Shown here: positions 57,698-64,000 of the stretch, piece by piece | Layout of the letters: the number at the start of each line of letters is the position of its first letter | Position numbering within the stretch: position 1 is the first letter of the stretch | NCBI RefSeq assembly: GCF_014217335.1 | Contig: NZ_CP060092.1 | Coordinates: 2,311,501-2,375,500 of the forward strand | Direction: 5' to 3' | DNA length: 64,000 nucleotides | Source: Teredinibacter purpureus | GTDB taxonomy: Bacteria > Pseudomonadota > Gammaproteobacteria > Pseudomonadales > Cellvibrionaceae | The notes under the pieces: model-generated | What the model was told of the DNA's origin: nothing | Databases searched by the model: none | Seen by the model: the letters and a program-made list of their open reading frames with translations, nothing else | Translations under genes and position numbers: made by a program

Positions 57698-58154
57698 TGT
57701 AAGTACAAACTTGCTTAGCTTTTTTCAAGATGAAGCGTTTCACAAGGAGTTTGCTGAACAGTATCCATTTGAATATTCAAAATGGTTGGAGTTTGCATCA
57801 AGCTATGAGATTTCTGCTTTCAATGCTGCAAATTTTGGTGGGGAGATTCGGCAGCTAGCGTGGCTAGAATTTAATGACCATATCACTGATGTCTCGATGA
57901 CGGTTCACTTGAAGGGTATAGCCGGGTCGTTCTCCGGACATGTTATTCCAGGGCCATTGAATAAAGCCGAGGTGTGGCATATAAAAGATATTTATGATGG
58001 GGTTGGAAAGATTTCTAGCAATCAGGTTTTGATGGAGACTTCTTTGATAATTGCGAAAGGCCCCCAATATTTTAATGAAAACCTATTCCGTTCCTATTAT
58101 GGCAGTGGGTTTGATTCTAGGCTCACAGGTATATATAAGGAGACACGAAAATGA
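57177..58154 (+). CDS. Orphan RHS C-terminal tip with unrecognised toxin domain
   Basis: 325 residues from ATG 57177, which has no ribosome-binding site, as expected for a silent displaced tip. Residues 1-172 repeat the end of the giant RHS protein (RIYDSHLARFVQADP, NNPLNMTDPSGY and the linker). From about 173 the sequence is new: LSFFQDEAFHKEFAEQYPFE, then WLEFNDHITDVSMTVHLKG, SGHVIPGPLNKAEVWHIKD. I recognise no family. The D/H/E content of WLEFNDHITD and SGHVIPG could be catalytic, but this is a guess. The stop overlaps the next ATG by four bases. Confidence 0.75.
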   Translation: MIDGADIIHMNGRIYDSHLARFVQADPIIQAPEVLGSLNRYSYVWNNPLNMTDPSGYMGCRVPPDMQRAMPIYDVYSESSSGYDVTLTYDDGSPQTFFLSDSFVDSATGEVDQGWADAVVDASGGRFGRNVTGYFNEQGEPLLASDNGPSGNLVEDPTLKSALEVVEGEVAHKGVSTNLLSFFQDEAFHKEFAEQYPFEYSKWLEFASSYEISAFNAANFGGEIRQLAWLEFNDHITDVSMTVHLKGIAGSFSGHVIPGPLNKAEVWHIKDIYDGVGKISSNQVLMETSLIIAKGPQYFNENLFRSYYGSGFDSRLTGIYKETRK

Positions 58155-58648
58155 AGAATAGTTCAAATGTGATGGTCGTTAATATTGCACGGTTGTTAGT
58201 TATATTTGGTGTATTAATTGGCTTTTCTCACCAAGCTGCATCTAAGGGTGCGGGTGCCGAAATGCAAGGGTTTGATAAAAACTTTGTGGTGGATCTACTT
58301 TTATTAGATTTGGGTGAAGATCTTAAAGTATTCGGTGAGATTGCAATGGTAGAAGGGGTTTCCCAATCTACGATATTGGTTATGCAGCAATCAATTTTCA
58401 GGAAGCTTTTACTTGTCTATTCTTACAAACCTCAGCTGCCTGAATTGAAAGGTGAACCATTGGAATCGCTGTGTATCATCTCTACTGGTAGCGTGGCGAG
58501 CTTATTAAATGGAGGTGGTTTCAAAAAAGAATTAGTATCTATTTTGGATGAGTATTTCAGCTCATTTCAAGATGATGTGAAAGGGAAGATTGCTGATATT
58601 CAGAGTTCCTTGAAAGGGGATGGGTGCTTTATAGGCGGCTCTCAATAG
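58151..58648 (+). CDS. Signal-peptide protein, candidate immunity protein of the orphan tip
   Basis: 165 residues with a strong AAGGAGA ribosome-binding site at 58137-58143 and a start overlapping the toxin stop (ATGA). The N-terminus (VVNIARLLVIFGVLIGFSHQAAS) is a signal peptide, so the product is periplasmic or membrane-linked; the rest is mostly helical (VVDLLLLDLGEDLKVFGEIA, CFIGGS at the end). Location and coupling suggest immunity. Having its own ribosome-binding site means it can be made even when the tip is silent. No family recognised. Confidence 0.65.
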   Translation: MKNSSNVMVVNIARLLVIFGVLIGFSHQAASKGAGAEMQGFDKNFVVDLLLLDLGEDLKVFGEIAMVEGVSQSTILVMQQSIFRKLLLVYSYKPQLPELKGEPLESLCIISTGSVASLLNGGGFKKELVSILDEYFSSFQDDVKGKIADIQSSLKGDGCFIGGSQ

Positions 58649-58668
58649 CCATCAGGCAAAAATACTCT

Positions 58669-58735
58669 GGGACATCCACAAATTAAAAAAACTTGACAAA
58701 CTCTTCTCCAAGCCCAGTCTATCGCTGGGCTTTTT
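58669..58735. terminator. Terminator with shared cassette-end sequence (second copy)
   Basis: AGCCCAG-TCTATCG-CTGGGCT followed by TTTT, preceded by the same GGGACATCCACAAATTA found at 55669. Convergent with the helix-turn-helix gene. Confidence 0.75.
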
Positions 58736-58738
58736 GGT

Positions 58739-59107
58739 TTAAGGAGCTGCTTGCTGGATAACGGTATCGAGCATATCCATCACAAATTTTTGCTTGGACT
58801 TGGGTAGCTGGCTGATCTGTTCTACCTGCTTTAGCAGCTTGGGCGCGGGGCCGCGTTTTTTGCTGTTGTCTTTGCTGTCGCTGTTGGTAATCCCGATTAA
58901 CTCTTCCACCGATACCGCCAGCACCTCTGCCAGCGTTGGCAGCATGGACGATGGCACCTTCCTCCTGCCCGCTTCAAACGCCTGCATGTACTGCTGGGAG
59001 ATTCCCAGAATCTCTGCCAGTTGCACCTGCGTAATCTGCTGTTCCTTTCGCAAAGACGCAATCTTGCGTCCCAGTTGCTTGAAAAAGTCGTTGTCGTTCT
59101 GAGTCAT
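58739..59107 (-). CDS. XRE-family helix-turn-helix regulator
   Basis: 122 residues from ATG 59107. The Cro/CI-type helix-turn-helix is LGRKIASLRKEQQITQVQLA then EILGISQQYMQAFEAGRRKV, followed by MLPTLAEVLAVSVEELIG and a basic, helical C-terminus ending FVMDMLDTVIQQAAP. The frame stays open upstream through two copies of the RAYT left end, but that extension is translated repeat and is excluded. It is convergent with the immunity gene and lies between the orphan cassette and RAYT copy 2; it may regulate neighbouring genes or be an antitoxin-like protein without partner. Confidence 0.8.
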   Translation of the reverse strand: MTQNDNDFFKQLGRKIASLRKEQQITQVQLAEILGISQQYMQAFEAGRRKVPSSMLPTLAEVLAVSVEELIGITNSDSKDNSKKRGPAPKLLKQVEQISQLPKSKQKFVMDMLDTVIQQAAP

Positions 59108-59131
59108 CTTGTCTAGGTAGTGGGCTATCAC

Positions 59132-59200
59132 CAAATAATCGGACAGCCACGTTAAGTGAAAAACAATCAGTTTAGTTGTGGTTTTTATTAAACCCATAGG
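59132..59200. repeat. Solo copy of the RAYT element left end
   Basis: The first 65 bases of the RAYT element, including TCGGACAGCCAC (59139-59150), are repeated directly in front of RAYT copy 2, followed by TAGG. Compared with the full element, the solo copy lacks TCACGCCA, one arm of the internal inverted repeat. It looks like a trace of an earlier insertion or of end duplication. Confidence 0.8.
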
Positions 59201-60479
59201 CAAATAATCGGACAGCCACGTTAAGTGAAAAACAATCAGTTTAGTTGTGGTTTTTATTAAACCCATCACGCCATAGGCGCTATTTCATTACTGTTTGTTT
59301 TTGGCGTGAAATATTTGATTTTTCTGAATTTCAGACGAGTCTAGCCGCTCTCTAGGTTCGAGAAAGGTAGGGTTTATTGCCGGATGGGGTGTTAGTGGAA
59401 AATGGCTTCGCAATTCGCGAAGGCCGGTCTTCTTTTCAATCCTAGAACTTTGGCAGCGAGCATGAGTTTTGCTTTGCAGCCGACTAAGCTTTTGAATGTG
59501 GATTCGAACTGGGTGGTGAGTGTGAGCCATTCGTGGCTGGTTATATTCAATCGTTCTAGAATGGGTGGCAAGTTGTTGTCGATAAAACCACGTTTGTGTT
59601 CTCTAATCGCTCTGCCTGTTATGTCCACGAGCTGAATGTAATCCTTCAGGTGAAAGGGTAAGCCTTGGGGCATGGGTTCTCTTGGGTTGCCTACAAATTC
59701 AGCCAGTTTTAAAGGTTGAGTTGAGGGGTGAGTTAAGGGGTGAGTGTTAGCCGCTTTAAAGGTCTCAATACGCCGTTTTATAGAGGTATGTTCCGAGCTT
59801 TCTGGGGTTGTCGCCATTTTGGCTCGAACAGGATTTAAATCGACATAAGCCATGCAAGCGGCGAGTGCTTTTTCATCCAGTAACGCCTGTGATTTAAACC
59901 GGCTTTCCCAAAAGCGACCTGTGCAGTGGTCTTCTGCATTTGCCCTGCGGGCAATGGGTTCGTTTAAAGCCCACATGAAACGACTTATGCTGGCGAGTTC
60001 CAAGCGCCATTGGTCCAGCTTTTCTTTCACGGCCTGCCGCTGGGCGTCATCTAACGGCCCACCTTTTACAAACGCTTGCGTTAAGGGGGTACCTTTGTAA
60101 AGGGTGTGCCAGCGTTTGGCTACCTCTAAATCGCTTAACGTGTGAGCCTCTGCGGCATTAATATGCAATACCAGATGGTGGTGATTACTCATTACGGCGT
60201 AAGCACAGATGTCAATGCAAAACACTTCCCCCAGGAATACAATACGGTCTTCAACCCACTGTCGGCGGTGTTCGTAGTCGTTACCGGTTAACGCATCTAG
60301 GCCGCAAAGAAACGCGCGGCGCACACAGCGAGATGTGCAGTGATAGTAGGGTGTGGCATCTAGTGAGATTTGTTGCTTCCTTGGGCGGGGCATGGCTCAT
60401 TCCTTGAGTTAACTTTTGCTGTTTTAAAATACAGTTTTGTTTTTCTTAGATCAAGCGGTGGTGTGGGTGTCCGAGAAAC
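59201..60479 (-). mobile_element. RAYT element, copy 2
   Basis: 1279 bases, same orientation as copy 1, with the same ends TCGGACAGCCAC (59208-59219) and GTGGGTGTCCGA (60463-60474). With copy 1 it brackets the orphan tip, its immunity gene and the helix-turn-helix gene, giving a structure like a composite transposon of about 4.7 kb. Confidence 0.75.
59392..60393 (-). CDS. REP-associated tyrosine (Y1/HUH) transposase, copy 2
   Basis: 333 residues, nearly identical to copy 1. The HUH motif SNHHHLVLHI is retained. It differs by an eight-residue insertion (repeat of the type THPLTHPSTQPL) caused by a 24-base GGGGTGAGTT-type duplication, and by a few substitutions (such as KL for AL region, E for K in LAEFVG, H for N in REHKRG). 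Both copies look intact. Confidence 0.9.
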   Translation of the reverse strand: MPRPRKQQISLDATPYYHCTSRCVRRAFLCGLDALTGNDYEHRRQWVEDRIVFLGEVFCIDICAYAVMSNHHHLVLHINAAEAHTLSDLEVAKRWHTLYKGTPLTQAFVKGGPLDDAQRQAVKEKLDQWRLELASISRFMWALNEPIARRANAEDHCTGRFWESRFKSQALLDEKALAACMAYVDLNPVRAKMATTPESSEHTSIKRRIETFKAANTHPLTHPSTQPLKLAEFVGNPREPMPQGLPFHLKDYIQLVDITGRAIREHKRGFIDNNLPPILERLNITSHEWLTLTTQFESTFKSLVGCKAKLMLAAKVLGLKRRPAFANCEAIFH

Positions 60480-60745
60480 CTGAAACCTTCCTTTGAATCG
60501 CCAATCCTCCAGTCGCGTCATGTATCATAACCATAATCGATATAGGCAGTTTAATAGTTACTATAGGTTTTAAACAATAGAAATTGGGCCGTAAAAAAAC
60601 GAGGACATATATCTCTAAGAAACCTTTTATTTGGGCTCCTACTCATATATTTTTTCATCTCACATTTAGCGTCTATAACAAGACAATGTTGTTATCTATA
60701 TTCGATCTTAAGTATATGCTTTGCTCTGTTCACTCGAGCATGCGG
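60480..60745. other. Intergenic region right of RAYT copy 2
   Basis: 266 bases of AT-rich sequence. A 69-codon open frame starting at 60584 has no ribosome-binding site or recognisable sequence and partly overlaps the next gene antisense. No feature identified. Confidence 0.4.
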
Positions 60746-61138
60746 TTAATGTGGTCTGTTTTTTGGAACTGCACGAGCGGTATTGCAGGCTAATCGTTTC
60801 CCCCAATCGCCTTGGTGGCAGGCTGCACAGGCTTGCTCACTGTCAAATGCTACTTGTTTTCCCAGCGCTTTAAATTTTATACCAGCTTTTAACAGCTTAG
60901 CTTGAATATTTTTTTCGATAGTGGTTTTACTGCCGTTGTTTAATGCAATATTCTTTTCGTTTTCGGTGTTAAATACACAGGTGATGAATAGGCTAGCGGG
61001 GAAGTTGGTATAATTGGCCTGATGCGTTAACCACGCGAAGCCGGGTATAGTCTTTTGCGATTGGGTACAAATATCTGTTAGTGCCGTTCGAATATTGTTG
61101 TCAATTTTCTTTTCGGTTTTACTCTTGGGTTTTGTCAT
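60746..61138 (-). CDS. Conserved protein of unknown function (often labelled Fis family)
   Basis: 130 residues, soluble. The N-terminus is basic (TKPKSKTEKKIDNNIRTAL), the middle has PGFAWLTHQANYTNFPASL and the C-terminus has CAACHQGDWGKRLACN. The CAACH sequence fits a CxxCH pattern, but there is no signal peptide, so haem attachment is unlikely. I recall similar proteins in Pseudomonas-like bacteria annotated as hypothetical or Fis family without a real Fis domain. Ordinary codon use suggests a core gene. Confidence 0.55.
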   Translation of the reverse strand: MTKPKSKTEKKIDNNIRTALTDICTQSQKTIPGFAWLTHQANYTNFPASLFITCVFNTENEKNIALNNGSKTTIEKNIQAKLLKAGIKFKALGKQVAFDSEQACAACHQGDWGKRLACNTARAVPKNRPH

Positions 61139-61255
61139 AGCGTAATTTGGTGGTGAATAATCAATGGGGTAGAATTATGCATAAGATACCTTTCGAAAGA
61201 TAGCTGGCGTGGTTTTTTGATGGTTAAGCTTCAAAGGTGGGGCGCCGTATGGGTT

Positions 61256-62155
61256 TTAATGTTGTTGGATGAGCAGTGGTGTTTGCGATGCATCGAGGGA
61301 GGACATAGAGTCATTCTTTAATGTAAAAAACTTAATATTTGATTGGTTTATGGTCGCTATTTCATTGTAAAAATGAAGCGCGAACAGGCTGTCGAAGCTG
61401 CCGTCTTTCTTGGCTTTTCGAATGCCGTAGGTTAATCGTTCGGCCAGCTCGGGGTGTTGTGTATTTACGTAGAAATAAACAGACATAGGGAAAAAAAGTA
61501 CAATATTCGGTTCTATTATTAAGTCTGGGTATTGCGCTATAACGGTTTCAAGAGTGCCTTCAGCTTCATTGATGCCGAGAGATATAGCGTCGAACCTTTT
61601 TTTGTTTAGCATTGCGAATAGGCTATCGATACTGTGCGTTTGAACAACGGAAATATTGTTCGCGCGAAGAACCGCTACATCGGGCCAGCGTACGCCTTGA
61701 CCTACCGAGAGCGTTTGGAGCTTGCTTAGCGAATCAATTTGCTTAAATTTGTCGGCGTCTGCTTTGCGAATAATTAAGCGCCTGTAACCCAGTATTCCCT
61801 TTATCACAGACTCTTTTATTCGGATAAGCGACCCTGCACTTTCTTCCATTACTTCGTCATTTGGGGATATATGCACCTGAAAACGATCGGCACGTGCAGC
61901 CTCAATACGCGCCCGCTCTATTCCGGGGCGGTGCTCAATGGTATGGAGACTGTAGGGCCCATATTTAACACGGCTTTTTTCCATAGCAAGCCATGTCACG
62001 GCCTTGTCATAGGCATGTCGACCTTTAGCCCCGCCCATCCACATGGTATAGGAGGGAATGGGGTCTGAGGGCAGTAGTTCTTGCGAGCTGAGGTCGCTAG
62101 CGTCTGAGTCGGTGCCTATTAGGAATAGTAAGCCAAGAATCAACAGGTGGCGCAT
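61256..62155 (-). CDS. Periplasmic amino-acid-binding-like protein (SBP_bac_3 fold)
   Basis: About 299 residues from ATG 62155, with signal peptide RHLLILGLLFLIGTDSDAS. An open extension to 62218 lacks support. The mature protein resembles extracellular solute-binding family 3 proteins: KQIDSLSKLQTLSVGQGVRW, QTHSIDSLFAMLNKKRFDAI, and AERLTYGIRKAKKDGSFDSL near the end. No transporter genes lie nearby, so it may be a stand-alone sensor or binding protein, as is common for such genes in marine gammaproteobacteria. The ligand is unknown. Confidence 0.65.
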   Translation of the reverse strand: MRHLLILGLLFLIGTDSDASDLSSQELLPSDPIPSYTMWMGGAKGRHAYDKAVTWLAMEKSRVKYGPYSLHTIEHRPGIERARIEAARADRFQVHISPNDEVMEESAGSLIRIKESVIKGILGYRRLIIRKADADKFKQIDSLSKLQTLSVGQGVRWPDVAVLRANNISVVQTHSIDSLFAMLNKKRFDAISLGINEAEGTLETVIAQYPDLIIEPNIVLFFPMSVYFYVNTQHPELAERLTYGIRKAKKDGSFDSLFALHFYNEIATINQSNIKFFTLKNDSMSSLDASQTPLLIQQH

Positions 62156-62291
62156 TGCAGTAAAGCCGTAACAAGTAGTGAGATGATAGTCTCTTATTCT
62201 AGACGTAATTGGCGACACTTGCCTATGTCAGAGGGCTTTTTTTACTCTGCACTAAAAATGCTTAGGGCCATATTTTGTTGTACAAATATAG

Positions 62292-62323
62292 CGACAATCT
62301 ACCGCTGCAGCGGTAGATTGTCG
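62292..62323. repeat. Perfect 32-base palindrome between the binding-protein gene and can
   Basis: CGACAATCTACCGCTG is followed directly by its exact reverse complement, with no spacer. As RNA it would give a stem with only a forced minimal loop; as DNA it is a perfectly symmetric site that could bind a dimeric protein or extrude a cruciform. No T run follows on either side, so a classic terminator is unlikely. Confidence 0.85.
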
Positions 62324-62377
62324 GCGGGGAGATATCGCGTGGTCTTGGTATGGCGAAGAGTCAAGGGACGCTAGAGG

Positions 62378-62413
62378 CTCTTGTATAGCATAAGCTACAC
62401 AAGAGTGGCCTTT
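62378..62413. terminator. Hairpin directly after the can stop codon
   Basis: CTCTTGT-A-TAGC-ATAA-GCTA-C-ACAAGAG forms an 11-pair stem with one mismatch. A TTTTT follows on the plus strand (62409-62413), so as an intrinsic terminator it works best for plus-strand reading; it may still stabilise the 3' end of the can transcript. Confidence 0.5.
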
Positions 62414-63055
62414 TTACTTGGGGAGTTCCGCTACACGATATTGCTCGGGTACTTGGCTAAGATTATCGAAGGTGTCAGTAATTTTTTTAAGTAAGCCATC
62501 TTTAATGTCGTAAATCCAGCCGTGTACTGCGAGTGGCTGGCGTGCGCTCCAAGCATTTTGTATGGCTGGAATATGACAAACATTGGCGACTTGTTGCTTA
62601 ACATTTAATTCGCACATTAAATTTAGGCGTTCTTTCTCGTCGGCAATACAAGCCATCTTTTTTCGGCTGTGGTAATAAACGTCTCGTATATTTCGCACCC
62701 ACTGGTCTACTAGCCCAAACTGTTCGTTTAGCATAGCGGCCTGCACGCCACCACAGTTGTAATGCCCGCAAACAATAATGTGTTTAACTTTTAATACTTG
62801 TACGGCGTAGTAAATAACGCTCAGACAGTTTAAGTCGGTATGGACAACGCAGTTGGCTATATTACGGTGCACAAATAATTCACCGGGCATAAGGCCTACA
62901 ATTTCATTTGCGGGCACACGGCTGTCGGCACAACCTATCCATAAATACTCGGGTTTTTGCTGTTTTGATAATTTTTCGAAAAAGGTGGGGTCTTCGGCTT
63001 TTATCGCGTCGGCCCATTGCTGGTTATTCTGGAAAAGATTCTCGAGTTCGTTCAT
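62414..63055 (-). CDS. can: Beta-class carbonic anhydrase
   Basis: 213 residues, typical for the E. coli Can type. The zinc ligands and catalytic pair are visible: CADSRVPANEIVG (Cys, Asp, Arg) and VCGHYNCGGVQA (His, Cys). It interconverts carbon dioxide and bicarbonate in the cytoplasm to supply bicarbonate for biosynthesis. The gene is divergent from sbcB with an 83-base intergenic space. Confidence 0.96.
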   Translation of the reverse strand: MNELENLFQNNQQWADAIKAEDPTFFEKLSKQQKPEYLWIGCADSRVPANEIVGLMPGELFVHRNIANCVVHTDLNCLSVIYYAVQVLKVKHIIVCGHYNCGGVQAAMLNEQFGLVDQWVRNIRDVYYHSRKKMACIADEKERLNLMCELNVKQQVANVCHIPAIQNAWSARQPLAVHGWIYDIKDGLLKKITDTFDNLSQVPEQYRVAELPK

Positions 63056-63138
63056 AGTGCGGCTCTAGTAAAGTGACTAATGGCAGCTGTGTTCGTGAGC
63101 AGCGAGTATACCCAAAAGAACGAAAAAGGGACAAGCCG

Positions 63139-64000
63139 ATGAAAAGCTTTTATTGGCACGATTATGAGACCTGGGGGACAAACCCAGCTATTGACCGGCC
63201 AAGCCAGTTTGCCGGCGTGCGCACTGACGAAAATTTAAACATTATTGGGGACCCGCTGGTGATGTATTGCCAGCCGCCAGAGGATATCTGGCCACAGCCG
63301 TTAGCGTGTATGGTTACTGGTATTACTCCCCAGTTAGCCTTGCAAGAAGGCTTGCCTGAACACGCGTTTATTAAAAAAATTCATCGAGAATTTTCTCAGC
63401 CGGGCACTTGTGGCGTTGGTTATAATTCACTTCGGTTTGACGACGAAGTTACACGCTATGCCTTGTACCGCAACTTCTATGACCCGTATGAGCGTGAGTG
63501 GCGTAACGGTAATTCCCGTTGGGATATTATAGATATGGTGCGGCTTGCCTATGCGCTACGGCCAGAGGGTATCGAGTGGCCTATAGTCGATGGCCGACCG
63601 AGTTTTCGGTTAGAAAACCTTACTGTAGCGAATAACATAGCGCATCAATCGGCTCATGATGCCTATTCTGATGTTGAAGCTACTATAGAAATGGCAAAAT
63701 TGGTACGCAGTGCGCAACCGGATTTATACCAGTACGCGCTAGCAAACAAGACAAAGCAAAAAGTCGCAGCCATGATGGATGTGGCCAACAAAAAGCCGCT
63801 GTTGCATATTTCATCGCGCTTCTCTGCGGAACACGGTTGTGCGGCACTTATCGTACCTTTATCGATGCATCCAACCAATAAAAATGCGGTGGTTGTCTAT
63901 GATCTGTCAATAGACCCTACACCGCTGTTAACACTGGATGCTGACGCCATTGCCGAACGAGTTTTTACTGCAACGGCTGACTTACCCGAAGGGGTAGCGC
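63139..64000 (+). CDS. sbcB: Exodeoxyribonuclease I, 3' truncated by the window end
   Basis: The first 287 codons are present. ATG 63139 is preceded by AAAAAGGGA. The DEDD exonuclease motifs are FYWHDYETWGTNP (ExoI), GVGYNSLRFDDEV (ExoII) and HQSAHDAYSDVEATI (ExoIII with catalytic His). The enzyme degrades single-stranded DNA 3' to 5' and acts in mismatch repair and recombination. The SH3-like domain has begun; the C-terminal helical part lies beyond the window. Confidence 0.95.
   Translation, partial: MKSFYWHDYETWGTNPAIDRPSQFAGVRTDENLNIIGDPLVMYCQPPEDIWPQPLACMVTGITPQLALQEGLPEHAFIKKIHREFSQPGTCGVGYNSLRFDDEVTRYALYRNFYDPYEREWRNGNSRWDIIDMVRLAYALRPEGIEWPIVDGRPSFRLENLTVANNIAHQSAHDAYSDVEATIEMAKLVRSAQPDLYQYALANKTKQKVAAMMDVANKKPLLHISSRFSAEHGCAALIVPLSMHPTNKNAVVVYDLSIDPTPLLTLDADAIAERVFTATADLPEGVA

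Noticed and set aside
59108..59269. N-terminal extension of the helix-turn-helix protein with a repeated TKLIVFHLTWLSDYL segment
   Set aside because: It is only the RAYT left-end repeat translated twice; the XRE domain begins normally after ATG 59107.
60584..60793. 69-codon plus-strand frame right of RAYT copy 2
   Set aside because: No ribosome-binding site, no known features, overlaps antisense to a better supported gene.
60746..61138. CAACH motif considered as a cytochrome c haem site
   Set aside because: The protein has no signal peptide and no cytochrome-like context, so haem attachment is unlikely.
1..64000. tRNA, rRNA and prophage genes
   Set aside because: I looked for tRNA T-loop-like motifs and phage structural genes and saw none; this was by eye and not a tRNAscan run.

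Overview
The window looks like the chromosome of a marine, polysaccharide-degrading gammaproteobacterium of the Cellvibrionaceae type (Saccharophagus/Teredinibacter/Cellvibrio-like). The grounds are a secreted GH11 xylanase whose modules are joined by poly-serine linkers and end in CBM60-like and CBM10 domains, a large TonB-dependent receptor paired with a tryptophan halogenase-like flavoprotein, the gene order rnt-pyrC-motY-argG known from Pseudomonas relatives, a cbb3 oxidase cluster and an Rnf complex. This placement is inference from gene content; there is no rRNA or tRNA in the window.

Layout. 1-3016: end of a large DUF2298-type membrane protein, a GT2/GtrA pair and a polysaccharide deacetylase. 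3684-5033: xylanase, preceded by a 667-base non-coding leader with spaced direct repeats. 5170-7270 (minus): pyrC, rnt and a small membrane protein. 7472-10571: motY, a lone fetB-like permease (minus) and argG. 10706-19547: ccoNOQP-ccoGHIS plus a TauE/SafE-like gene, behind a perfect FNR/Anr site placed as in a class II promoter. 19548-25478: a one-kilobase leader with palindromes and a nested stem structure, then the TonB-dependent receptor and halogenase-like gene. 25747-29137: gloA, a fused pabA-pabB and an orphan ParA ATPase. 29155-35020 (minus): rnfABCDGE. 35102-39106: metG (minus), apbC/mrp and dcd. 60746-64000: a conserved small protein, a periplasmic binding-like protein, a beta-carbonic anhydrase and the start of sbcB.

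The accessory region is 39404-60479. It holds a broken SpvB/RHS gene cut off by a truncated IS66 element, a complete IS5-family insertion, then a 10-kb gene for a 3350-residue SpvB/FG-GAP/RHS polymorphic toxin. Downstream lies a series of toxin-immunity cassettes: a DUF2778-like (L,D-transpeptidase-fold) toxin with a signal-peptide protein translationally coupled behind it, then a displaced copy of the RHS core 3' end (about 625 bases, two differences) carrying a different, unrecognised toxin tip and its own coupled signal-peptide immunity candidate. This orphan tip lies between two same-orientation copies of a 1.26-kb element encoding a REP-associated (Y1/HUH) transposase and bounded by 12-base inverted ends (TCGGACAnCCAC). 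The whole resembles a composite, RAYT-bounded toxin-switching cassette, and is the most interesting part of the window. Several genes here carry lesions (a homopolymer frameshift, in-frame TGA codons, truncations), so decay or sequencing error must be separated from real variation.
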